DNA from: Gilvimarinus xylanilyticus
Lineage (GTDB): Bacteria > Pseudomonadota > Gammaproteobacteria > Pseudomonadales > Cellvibrionaceae
Assembly: GCF_024195295.1 (NCBI RefSeq)
Contig: NZ_JAMFTH010000006.1
Location: 124,001 to 188,000 of the forward strand
Length of the DNA: 64,000 nucleotides
Reading direction: 5' to 3'
Position 1 is the first letter of the stretch. Every line of letters starts with the position of its first letter. Under the pieces are notes generated by a model. It was not told the origin of the DNA, made no database searches, and was given only the letters and a program-made list of their open reading frames with translations. Shown here piece by piece: positions 8,148 through 15,464 of this stretch. The position numbers were made by a program, and so were the translations under genes.

Positions 8148-9509
8148 ATGCTAACAGCAACCAATCCGTTCAACGGCGAAAAAATTGCCGAGTACCCGTC
8201 GCTGAGTGATGCCGAAATGAATCAGCATATTGATGCGGCGCGGGCGGCTTATCCGGCCTGGCGTAAAACTTCGTTTGCCGAGCGAGCCCGAATTTTACAA
8301 GCCGTGGCCGACGAATTGCGTCAGCGCAAAGCACATTTGGCCGAGCTAATGGCTATGGAAATGGGCAAGCCGGTAAAAGAGGGTGGCCCCGAGGTGGAAA
8401 AAGCGGCTGTGTGCGCCGAATTTTACGCCGCCAATGCCGAGCGCTTTTTGCAGAGCGACGTATTGGAGTCTGATGCGTCTAACAGCTATGTGCGCTATCA
8501 ACCTTTGGGAACCCTCTTGGGTATTTTGCCCTGGAACGCGCCCCTGTGGCTGGCGTTTCGTTACCTGGCGCCCGCGTTAATGGCAGGCAATACGTGTGTG
8601 CTTAAACACGACCCCAATGTCCCCGCCAGTGCCCACGCTATTGCCGAGGCATTCACGGCCGCCGGAGCCCCAGAAAATATTATGGTTAATCTGCCGGTGA
8701 CGACTCCTCAGGTTGAAGCGGCTATTCGCCATCCGGCCATTGCCGCGGTTTCCTTTACCGGCTCGGCGGTTGCCGGGGCCAAAGTCGCGGCGACGGCGGG
8801 CAGCGAAATTAAGCCGTGTGTGATGGAGCTGGGCGGCTCGGACCCCTGCATTGTCCTCGCGGATGCCGACCTGAGTACAGCGGCGGATATCGCTGTGCTC
8901 TCGCGCATTATTAACGCCGGTCAGTCCTGCATTGCCGCCAAGCGCATTTTGGTGGAGAAGTCCGTGTACAGTGAATTTACCGTCATGGTCGAGGAGCGCT
9001 TAGCTAAGCTCAAGCTGGGCGATCCGCGGCTTCCGGAAACCGATGTTGGCCCTATTGCCCGGGATGATTTGCGCCAGAACCTTCACCGCCAGGTGGCGGA
9101 CTCTATCGCCAAGGGCGCCAGCTGCCTGTTGGGGGGCGAGCTGCCCGCGGGCGAAGGTTACTTTTACCCGCCCACCCTGCTGGCGGATGTTCACCCAGAC
9201 ATGCCCGCCTTCTGTGAGGAAACCTTTGGGCCCGTGATGGCGCTGACCCCTGTGGCCGACATTAATGAGGCCCTAACCCTGGCCAATCAAACCGAATACG
9301 GTTTGGGCGCGGCCATCTGGACCGCCCAGGTGGATAAGGCGGAACAATGGGCCGGCGAGATTGAATCCGGCCAGGTGGCGATTAACGGTATTGTCAAAAC
9401 CGACCCCCGCCTACCCAGCGGCGGCATCAAGCGCTCGGGCTTTGGGCGTGAGCTGGGCCCCCACGGGATTAAAGAGTTCGTGAATGCCAAGCAGGTGTGG
9501 ATAAAGTAA
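8148..9509 (+). CDS. doeC: Aspartate-semialdehyde dehydrogenase of ectoine degradation
   Basis: A 453-residue NAD(P)-dependent aldehyde dehydrogenase in the succinate-semialdehyde dehydrogenase subgroup. The catalytic cysteine is C261 in NAGQSCIAAKR and the general base is E227 in VMELGGSDP. The nucleotide-binding LPWNAPLW and the FTGSAVAGAKVA segment are present. In this operon it should oxidise aspartate semialdehyde to aspartate, the last step of ectoine catabolism. Succinate semialdehyde is the alternative substrate. A near-perfect AGGAGG ribosome-binding site (8139-8144) overlaps the doeA stop codon, and only 8 bp separate the genes. An imperfect hairpin at 9530-9560 may end the operon. 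Confidence 0.8.
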   Translation: MLTATNPFNGEKIAEYPSLSDAEMNQHIDAARAAYPAWRKTSFAERARILQAVADELRQRKAHLAELMAMEMGKPVKEGGPEVEKAAVCAEFYAANAERFLQSDVLESDASNSYVRYQPLGTLLGILPWNAPLWLAFRYLAPALMAGNTCVLKHDPNVPASAHAIAEAFTAAGAPENIMVNLPVTTPQVEAAIRHPAIAAVSFTGSAVAGAKVAATAGSEIKPCVMELGGSDPCIVLADADLSTAADIAVLSRIINAGQSCIAAKRILVEKSVYSEFTVMVEERLAKLKLGDPRLPETDVGPIARDDLRQNLHRQVADSIAKGASCLLGGELPAGEGYFYPPTLLADVHPDMPAFCEETFGPVMALTPVADINEALTLANQTEYGLGAAIWTAQVDKAEQWAGEIESGQVAINGIVKTDPRLPSGGIKRSGFGRELGPHGIKEFVNAKQVWIK

Positions 9510-9529
9510 AGGAATACGGTTGACGGACG

Positions 9530-9560
9530 ACGGGGTACGGATAGTCTTTCCGCACCCCGT
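9530..9560 (+). terminator. Hairpin after doeC, possible weak terminator
   Basis: An 11-base stem with one mismatch (9530-9540 against 9550-9560) and a 9-base loop, 20 bp after the doeC stop. There is no T-run after it, so intrinsic termination is uncertain. Confidence 0.4.
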
Positions 9561-9652
9561 AGCCCGTAGTGGTGTAACGGGTTACATCGCCCCTGAAAGC
9601 TGTTAAGCTTGCGCCAGTTTTGATAACAACAGTTAGTTAAAACAGGTGCCCT

Positions 9653-11128
9653 ATGAACCTTCTGCAGCGACTCTCCATCTCCGCGCTTACCCTTTTCAGT
9701 GTCCAGGCGCTGGCCTTTGACGATTTTATTACCCGCGATGGACATCGCTTAATGGACGGTGAGCAGGAGTTTCGCTTTGCCGGTATCCACGCGCCCGAGC
9801 TGCATCGTGTTGAGGACGATGCCCGCGGTATCTGCGAAGCCGACCCGCGCGGCTGGGGGCAGTACTTTCGCTGGCCCACGGCCGATGAGCAGGAGAACTG
9901 GATTAAAGCGCTGGTGAAAAGTGGCCATAAGGCTATGCGGGTTTATGTCCTATCCATTGAGACGCCTTACGATGAGCCCTGCGGTCGCGAAACTCATATT
10001 CTCGCGCCGGCGCAAAAAGGGGGGATGCCAGAGCTTAATGAAGCGGCCATGGTGCACTACGATCGTATGATCGCGTTGGCCGAAAAGCATGGTTTGCGTT
10101 TAATTTTGCCCTTTGTGGACCACTGGAAGTGGTGGGGTGGACGCGAGCAACTCGCGGCTTTTTACGGCGAAAGCGCCGATGATTTTTACGATACCAACAG
10201 TCAAACTTACGCGGCCTATCAGGATATTATTCGCCAGGTAATCAACCGCACCAACACTTTAACCGGGCGCCAATACAAAGATGAAAAAGCCATTCTGGCC
10301 TGGGAAACCGGTAACGAGCTCAAGGCCTCCACTGAGCCTTTTGTAAAACAAACGGCAGCTCTGATTAAATCACTGGACAGCAATCACTTGGTGGTTGATG
10401 GTACTTATCTGAAGATCAATGCGTTTTCCTTGACTGACCCCAATGTGGATATTATTTCCAACCACTTTTATACCACCAACGACAATAATAACCCCGAACA
10501 AGTGCGCAAGGACCTGAAGAAAATTGATGCACAAAAAGTGTATTTAATCGGGGAGTTTGGTCTGCGCGATGCTCAGGGGCTAAACGACATTATGCAAGCG
10601 GCGGTTCATACCGAGCACAAAGGCGCCCGTGCGGCGGGGGCGTTTATTTGGGGTTTTCGCGGCCACCGGCACAACGGCGGCTTTTACTGGCATAAAGAAT
10701 ACACGGGTCACTACAGCTACCACTTGCCGGGCTTCCCCGAGGGCGAACCCAACGAAGAGCAGGCGGTGGTCGATTTAGTGCGCAAGGCTCAAGCGCAAAT
10801 GAATGGTGAAGACTCCGCGCCGCCATTGCCCGCGCCCGAAGCGCCCATTTTGCGTGGGATTGTCGACCCGCGCGAGCGCATTAATTTTATGGGGGCGCCT
10901 CTGGGGCGGATCTATCGCATTGAGCGCGCCACGGATAAATCCGGCCCCTGGCAGGTGATTGCCGATAATGTTTCCGATGGTATGCAAGAGTACCGCCCGC
11001 TGGAGCAGGCCATCGTTAAGGACGAAACCCCGATGGTGCCGGGGCAGATGTACTTTTATCGGGTGATTGCGAAAAACGAAAGTGGCGAGTCTGCCCCGTC
11101 GAATATCCGGCCGGTAGTTTTGCCATAA
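9653..11128 (+). CDS. Secreted GH5-family glycoside hydrolase (mannanase-like) with Fn3-like tail
   Basis: A 491-residue exported enzyme. Residues 1-21 form a signal peptide ending ALA before FDDF. The catalytic domain spans about 25-380. The acid/base is Glu222 in WETGNEL and the nucleophile Glu301 in LIGEFGL. The spacing and the surrounding GIHAPELH and NHFYTTND segments resemble GH5 endo-mannanases (subfamily 7-like). A proline-rich linker (about 385-395) joins a C-terminal module of roughly 95 residues that looks like a fibronectin type III or Ig domain. It would cleave beta-mannan or a related hemicellulose outside the cytoplasm. The gene stands alone, between the ectoine operon and a small lipoprotein gene. 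Substrate assignment is inference. Confidence 0.8.
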   Translation: MNLLQRLSISALTLFSVQALAFDDFITRDGHRLMDGEQEFRFAGIHAPELHRVEDDARGICEADPRGWGQYFRWPTADEQENWIKALVKSGHKAMRVYVLSIETPYDEPCGRETHILAPAQKGGMPELNEAAMVHYDRMIALAEKHGLRLILPFVDHWKWWGGREQLAAFYGESADDFYDTNSQTYAAYQDIIRQVINRTNTLTGRQYKDEKAILAWETGNELKASTEPFVKQTAALIKSLDSNHLVVDGTYLKINAFSLTDPNVDIISNHFYTTNDNNNPEQVRKDLKKIDAQKVYLIGEFGLRDAQGLNDIMQAAVHTEHKGARAAGAFIWGFRGHRHNGGFYWHKEYTGHYSYHLPGFPEGEPNEEQAVVDLVRKAQAQMNGEDSAPPLPAPEAPILRGIVDPRERINFMGAPLGRIYRIERATDKSGPWQVIADNVSDGMQEYRPLEQAIVKDETPMVPGQMYFYRVIAKNESGESAPSNIRPVVLP

Positions 11129-11173
11129 CGCTTGTGCGCCGCTAGACTAGGCCGCTCTGAATAGGGCGGTAGT

Positions 11174-11614
11174 ATGATGCGCGCAGGTGTGACAACAAGT
11201 TTAATAACGAGTGTGCTGGTGGCGGGTGCGACTATGGTCGGTTGCTCCAGCACTCCCTCCTATGGAGACGCGCCTGAATCGCTCACGGTGCGTATTCTTC
11301 CCAATGCCAGTAAGCAGTTTATCTATCGGGTCGGTTTGTCAGCAGAGCGAGACCGCAAAGCGGATATTCGCCATATACCGCGCCGCGCACCCGATAAGCG
11401 TGATTACGAAAAGCTGCAGCGGCGCGCCGGTTATGTGGTGGCGGCCAGCGGCTATTGCCGCAATGGCTATCTGGAACTGGATTTTCGCCTCAGTAATTAT
11501 GTGCAATGGCTGCGTGGTGAATGTCGCGAAGGCGCCACGGCGGCCGATATGCAAGCGTTTGGTGATAAAACCGAATTGCCCTTGGATAATCTAGGGCCTG
11601 CTAAGACTAATTAA
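11174..11614 (+). CDS. Small lipoprotein of unknown function, 3' end supplied by a repeat element
   Basis: A 146-residue protein with a lipoprotein leader; the lipobox MVGC places the modified cysteine at C24. The mature part is basic, with a central RDYEKLQRRAGYVVAASGYC region, and I do not recognise the family. Four cysteines occur, including the lipidated one. The last seven residues (LGPAKTN) and the TAA stop lie entirely inside the left arm of the inverted-repeat element at 11591-11862. The original C-terminus may therefore have been replaced when the element inserted. Just upstream lies the GH5 gene (45 bp gap). No partner is evident. Confidence 0.65.
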   Translation: MMRAGVTTSLITSVLVAGATMVGCSSTPSYGDAPESLTVRILPNASKQFIYRVGLSAERDRKADIRHIPRRAPDKRDYEKLQRRAGYVVAASGYCRNGYLELDFRLSNYVQWLRGECREGATAADMQAFGDKTELPLDNLGPAKTN

Positions 11615-11862
11615 ATGCGCCTGCTGGAAGCCAGTTTTGTCTCCAGCTAGGCGCCGTGAGCGAAGTTTGGTTATTCCAAATAAGCGATCGGCAACAACGC
11701 TGGGGGCAAAACTGGCTCCAGCCCTTCGGGTTGTGGCTAAAAATCCGCCACTCTGCGTTGCTCGTCGTTCATTTGGAGTAACCAAACCACTCTCCTCGCG
11801 CCTTAAATTGGCAAATTTTTAGTCGCAACAGGCTGCATCTAATTAGTGTTAACAGGCCCTAG
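11591..11862. repeat. 272-bp foldback (MITE-like) inverted-repeat element
   Basis: The two ends are near-perfect inverted copies over about 38 bp: both read CTAGGGCCTG then YTAASACTAATTARATGC inwards. The inverted relationship continues across the whole unit, for example TTTGGTTATTCCAAAT near 11666 against ATTTGGAGTAACCAAA near 11771, and AGCCAGTTTTG against CAAAACTGGCT. The element could form one long imperfect hairpin. It has no credible gene; short open frames inside reflect the palindrome. CTAG occurs at both outer ends and could be a target duplication, but it is also part of the inverted repeat. It sits over the 3' end of the small lipoprotein gene and ends 30 bp before the rlmI -10 box. 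Confidence 0.85.
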
Positions 11863-11891
11863 AAGAGCAATAGTCTGCTTGTTCGCGGGTG

Positions 11892-11897
11892 TATAAT
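11892..11897 (+). promoter_or_regulatory. Perfect -10 box of the rlmI promoter
   Basis: TATAAT at 11892-11897, 27 bases before the rlmI start. No good -35 hexamer is seen at the right distance, so an activator or the adjacent repeat may matter. Confidence 0.45.
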
Positions 11898-11923
11898 GCC
11901 GCAATTTCCTGCGGAGCCCTCCC

Positions 11924-13111
11924 ATGACACTTCCCAGCCTCTATCTAAAATCGCAAATGGATCGCCGCATTACTCGCGGTCATTTGTGGATTTACAGTAA
12001 CGAAGTCGATGTTAAACGTTCACCTTTAAAGGGGCTTGAGCCAGGCACACAAGTGCAGGTTTACAGCGCCAAAGAGCGCCTGCTGGGCGTCGCTCAGGTC
12101 AATCCCGCTAATTTAATCTGTGCCCGTATGGTGAGCCGAACCGCTGAGCCTTTGGGGGGCGGGCTTTTGCGCGAGCGTCTGGCCCAAGCCCTGCAGCTGC
12201 GAGAGGCAGCCTTTGACCAGCCCTATTATCGACTGGTGTATGGCGACAGTGATCTCTTGCCGGGGCTAGTGGTGGATCGTTTTGGCGATTACCTGGTGGT
12301 ACAAATTGCCAGTGCAGGTATGGAGCAACTTAAAGACGAAGTAGTGGACGCACTGACAAAGCTTCTGTCGCCGGCTGGCATTTTATTGGCCAACGAGCAC
12401 AGTGCCCGCGAGCTAGAGGGACTGGAGCGCTATACTCAAGTGGCTTACGGCGAGGTGCCCGAGCAAGTCGAACTTATTGAAAACGGCGCCCGGTTTATGG
12501 CGCCGGTGCAGGCGGGACAAAAAACCGGTTGGTTTTACGACCACCGTCAGGGGCGCAAGCTGCTTAACCAGTGGGTTGAAGAGGCGAGGGTGTTGGATGT
12601 GTTTTCCTACATCGGCGGCTGGGGCGTTCAGGCTGCGGTAGCCGGGGCGAGCGAGGTTGTGTGTGTGGATGCCTCGCCAAGCGCCACCGACGGTGTTATG
12701 CAAAATGCCGAACTCAATGGTGTCGCCGCCAAGGTGACGACCCAAACCGGCAAGGCCATTGAGGTTTTAAAAGCGCTTATTGCGGCGGGCGAGCGCTTTG
12801 ATGTGGTGGTGCTCGACCCGCCGGCTTTTATTAAAAAACGCAAAGATCAAAAAGCCGGCGAGGCCGCCTACCGGCATATTAACGAGCTGGGGTTGAAGCT
12901 GCTTAACAGCGGCGGTCTGTTGGTGTCGGCCTCCTGTTCAATGCATTTGGCCGAAGATACCTTAATCGATATTGTGCGCGGCAGTGCCTGGAAACAGGGC
13001 CGGGATGCGCGAATTATTGCCCGTCAGGGGCAGGGGGCGGATCACCCGATTCATCCGGCGATTGCTGAGACTTGCTATTTGAAGGCGGTGTTTGCGCGGG
13101 TGTTTGCTTAG
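11924..13111 (+). CDS. rlmI: 23S rRNA m5C1962 methyltransferase RlmI
   Basis: A 395-residue class I SAM-dependent methyltransferase, the same length as the E. coli enzyme that methylates C1962 of 23S rRNA. An N-terminal PUA domain (about 1-75, with RRITRGHLWIYSNEV) is followed by an RNA-binding middle part. The Rossmann catalytic domain has the SAM loop VLDVFSYIGGWG, the acidic loop VVCVDAS, motif IV VLDPPAFIKK and the catalytic cysteine in VSASCSMH. The start has a GGAG site 8 bases upstream. The 3' end overlaps the convergent imelysin-like gene by 98 bp, so the last 32 codons are read on both strands. Confidence 0.92.
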   Translation: MTLPSLYLKSQMDRRITRGHLWIYSNEVDVKRSPLKGLEPGTQVQVYSAKERLLGVAQVNPANLICARMVSRTAEPLGGGLLRERLAQALQLREAAFDQPYYRLVYGDSDLLPGLVVDRFGDYLVVQIASAGMEQLKDEVVDALTKLLSPAGILLANEHSARELEGLERYTQVAYGEVPEQVELIENGARFMAPVQAGQKTGWFYDHRQGRKLLNQWVEEARVLDVFSYIGGWGVQAAVAGASEVVCVDASPSATDGVMQNAELNGVAAKVTTQTGKAIEVLKALIAAGERFDVVVLDPPAFIKKRKDQKAGEAAYRHINELGLKLLNSGGLLVSASCSMHLAEDTLIDIVRGSAWKQGRDARIIARQGQGADHPIHPAIAETCYLKAVFARVFA

Positions 13112-14081
13112 CGCCAGCGGCTTTGTCCGGTAGGGTTTGCGACAATTGCTGCAGCTTTTGCTTAAGCCTAGGGTCGTCAGCAATTAAGTTGGGTGAACTT
13201 TCATCGGTTAAGGCCAGGATTTGCTTTGTGGCCCGGAGTATTGGCGCCGCCCGGGGGCAGCCGCCGGGGGCAAAGTCACAGTGATTGACGTCCGCCGTGT
13301 CCAATTCCGCAGCAATGGCTTTGTGCCAAAGGGCAAGCTGGCTCGCTGCGGGCAGTCCGATATAGGGCGCGCTGGGCGCTGTTAGGTTTGTGCTCAGGGT
13401 TTGCATATCGTCGCAGAGCAAACGGCTGTTAAGGCGCAGAAAGGTTCGGCGGCGGTTTTCCGGTCGCTGATGCGCGCTGAGCTGTTCGGTGTCCTGGGTC
13501 TGCTGAATGAAGTCTGCGGCGGTCCGTGTGCCGCCCTCGCCAAACAGGAAGAATTCCTGCGCGTGTAAGCCCAGTAACACTTCGCTTTCGCCGGTCAGTT
13601 GATGTTGATTGCGCAAAGTGTCGCGGCTGATAGGAACGCTGAAATCGTGAATTAAGCCGCTGTAAGGGTAGCCGTTAATGCTATCCAGATAGCCCGGTGC
13701 AATGGGGTAGGGGGCGATACGGTTAAGTTGTCGCTTGAGTTGCGCGAATAAATCGGGGCTGGAACTGGCGAGCCCGTGTACCGGTGCTGTCTTTGCCAGC
13801 TGGGTGTGCAAAGTCCTCCAGCCGGTTTGTGCCTGCTGCAGTGATTGCGCACCCGGCGCGGCTAAAAAGCTTTCAATCAAATCATGCTGTTGCTCGCAGT
13901 GCTTGGTCAGGGTGTTTAGGCGTGTTGCCAGTTGCCGCCACAGTTGCTCACTGAGCTGTTGATCCGAAACGTGAGTTTCGGGCTGGGCTGCGATGGGCGC
14001 CTCGCGCTCGGGCTCGGTTGGGGGCGGGGCGTCACAGGCGGCAAGAGCGCACAGCAGAATCAGCGAGCAGAAATACCTCAT
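13014..14081 (-). CDS. Imelysin-like (M75/ICMP family) lipoprotein
   Basis: A 355-residue predicted lipoprotein with lipobox LAAC; C16 is followed by Asp at +2, which in enterobacteria favours retention in the inner membrane. The defining imelysin motif GxHxxE is present as GLHAQE at 171-176, followed by FFLFGEGG. Family members (imelysin, IrpA, EfeO-related) are periplasmic and linked to iron uptake, but proteolytic activity is doubtful for most. The last 35 residues are rich in Pro, Ser and Gln, look disordered, and are encoded in the 98-bp overlap with the 3' end of rlmI. The start overlaps the stop of the upstream HAD phosphatase gene by 4 bp (ATGA), so the two form an operon. No iron transporter is adjacent. 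Confidence 0.75.
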   Translation of the reverse strand: MRYFCSLILLCALAACDAPPPTEPEREAPIAAQPETHVSDQQLSEQLWRQLATRLNTLTKHCEQQHDLIESFLAAPGAQSLQQAQTGWRTLHTQLAKTAPVHGLASSSPDLFAQLKRQLNRIAPYPIAPGYLDSINGYPYSGLIHDFSVPISRDTLRNQHQLTGESEVLLGLHAQEFFLFGEGGTRTAADFIQQTQDTEQLSAHQRPENRRRTFLRLNSRLLCDDMQTLSTNLTAPSAPYIGLPAASQLALWHKAIAAELDTADVNHCDFAPGGCPRAAPILRATKQILALTDESSPNLIADDPRLKQKLQQLSQTLPDKAAGAKQTPAQTPPSNSKSQQSPDESGDPPPAPDGQ

Positions 14082-14737
14082 GCGTCGCGCAAATCCATTA
14101 CTGGCCAGTCACGCTCTTCGGCCAGCGCTTGCAAGCGCGGGTCTGGATTGACCGCGACCGGATGGCTCACTCGTTCAAGTAGCGGCAAGTCATTGATCGA
14201 GTCGCTGTAAAAATAGCTTTCCTGCAGAGAGTGCGGTGAGCCCTGCAGCCACTGCTCCAGGTTCGTGACTTTGCCTTCACCAAAACAGGGGGTGCCCAAA
14301 TAGCGTCCGGTGTAATGTCCGTCAACCAGCTCCGGGTCGGTGGCGAGAATTTCATCCACCTGCAAAAGCTCGGCAATGGGGCGGGTAATAAAGCCGTTGG
14401 TGGCGGTTATGATCAGCAGATAGTCGCCCCGGGTGCGGTGCTTTTCTATCAAGTCCAATGCCTTGGGTAGCAGGACAGGGTGGATGGCTTGAGTCAGAAA
14501 CTTATCGTGAATGCCTTTCCATTGTGCCGGCGTGCGCTCGGGCAGCGGGGACATGGCAAAGCGCAAATAGGCGTCGATATCCAGGCGGGCGGCCTTATAG
14601 TCTTGGTAAAACTCTTCATTGCGCTGGCGGTATTCGCTTTCATCGACCAGCCCTTCAGCGACCAGATATTCGCCCCACAAATAATCACTGTCGTCGCCAA
14701 TCAGGGTGTTGTCCAGATCAAAAATGGCTAGGGCCAT
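14078..14737 (-). CDS. HAD-superfamily (subfamily IB) phosphatase
   Basis: A 219-residue cytoplasmic HAD hydrolase of the SerB-like IB group. Motif I is FDLDNTL at the N-terminus, with the nucleophile and acid Asp pair. Motif II is the IITATNGF threonine, and motif III/IV is found near YFYSDSINDLPLLE with its Asp residues. A helical cap lies between motifs I and II. Relatives dephosphorylate small phosphorylated metabolites such as phosphoserine, histidinol phosphate or glycerol-phosphate derivatives; the substrate cannot be named. The TGA overlaps the ATG of the imelysin-like gene, implying co-translation. Confidence 0.85.
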   Translation of the reverse strand: MALAIFDLDNTLIGDDSDYLWGEYLVAEGLVDESEYRQRNEEFYQDYKAARLDIDAYLRFAMSPLPERTPAQWKGIHDKFLTQAIHPVLLPKALDLIEKHRTRGDYLLIITATNGFITRPIAELLQVDEILATDPELVDGHYTGRYLGTPCFGEGKVTNLEQWLQGSPHSLQESYFYSDSINDLPLLERVSHPVAVNPDPRLQALAEERDWPVMDLRDA

Positions 14738-14936
14738 GGCTGTCTCCCGTCAAAAAATGCGTAGCATAGCTTTCTGGGGCGCACTGGGCCAGAGTTCGGT
14801 AGCAGAAAACAGACGGCGCATATACGGGGCCACACTAATTGCTGCCGTGACGGGTTTTGTGGAACAATGCGGTAAAGTTCCTCTTCGTGCGCCTGAGCGC
14901 GGAGTGTAAGCGCACATGAAATAACAGGGTTCTAAC

Positions 14937-15434
14937 GTGATAGATGCCGATGGCTTTCGCCCCAACGTGGGAATTATGCTCAGCAATGATAAAGGGCAGT
15001 TACTGTGGGCCCGGCGTGTCGGTGGACAAGATGCTTGGCAGTTCCCCCAGGGGGGGATAAACCCCGATGAAACCCCCGAGCAAGCGCTGTATCGCGAGCT
15101 GGGAGAAGAAGTAGGGCTAACGCAAAACGATGTCGAAATTCTGGCCTGTACTCGCGGTTGGTTGCGTTACCGGTTACCTCAGCGCTTGATTCGCCAGCAC
15201 TCGCACCCCATTTGCGTGGGGCAGAAACAGAAATGGTTCTTGCTGCGGCTGGTCTCGGGTGATCATAACATTACCCTGGAAAACGGCGGGCGCGCCGAAT
15301 TTGATGACTGGCGTTGGGTCACCTACTGGTACCCCTTGGGTAAAGTCGTGGCGTTTAAACGCGATGTCTATCGCCGCGCGCTCAAAGAGTTGGCGGCGAC
15401 GCACAGTCAATTGGAACGTATTGGCTCGCTGTAA
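14937..15434 (+). CDS. rppH: RNA pyrophosphohydrolase RppH
   Basis: A 165-residue Nudix hydrolase that removes pyrophosphate from the 5' end of mRNA and so starts RNase E-dependent decay. The start is GTG, giving [15 protein letters not shown], the usual opening of the family. The Nudix box begins at [16 protein letters not shown] and ends EEVGL; the FPQGG and W-R-Y positions typical of RppH are also present. The order rppH-ptsP, with a 30-bp gap, is conserved in many gammaproteobacteria, and the two are probably co-transcribed. Confidence 0.95.
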   Translation: MIDADGFRPNVGIMLSNDKGQLLWARRVGGQDAWQFPQGGINPDETPEQALYRELGEEVGLTQNDVEILACTRGWLRYRLPQRLIRQHSHPICVGQKQKWFLLRLVSGDHNITLENGGRAEFDDWRWVTYWYPLGKVVAFKRDVYRRALKELAATHSQLERIGSL

Positions 15435-15464
15435 AACCCGAGTGATAAGAACGGACGATAGCTC

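Noticed and set aside
11637-11822. Small open frames on both strands inside the 272-bp foldback element
   Set aside because: They come from the palindromic sequence of the element, have no ribosome-binding site and no recognisable protein features.
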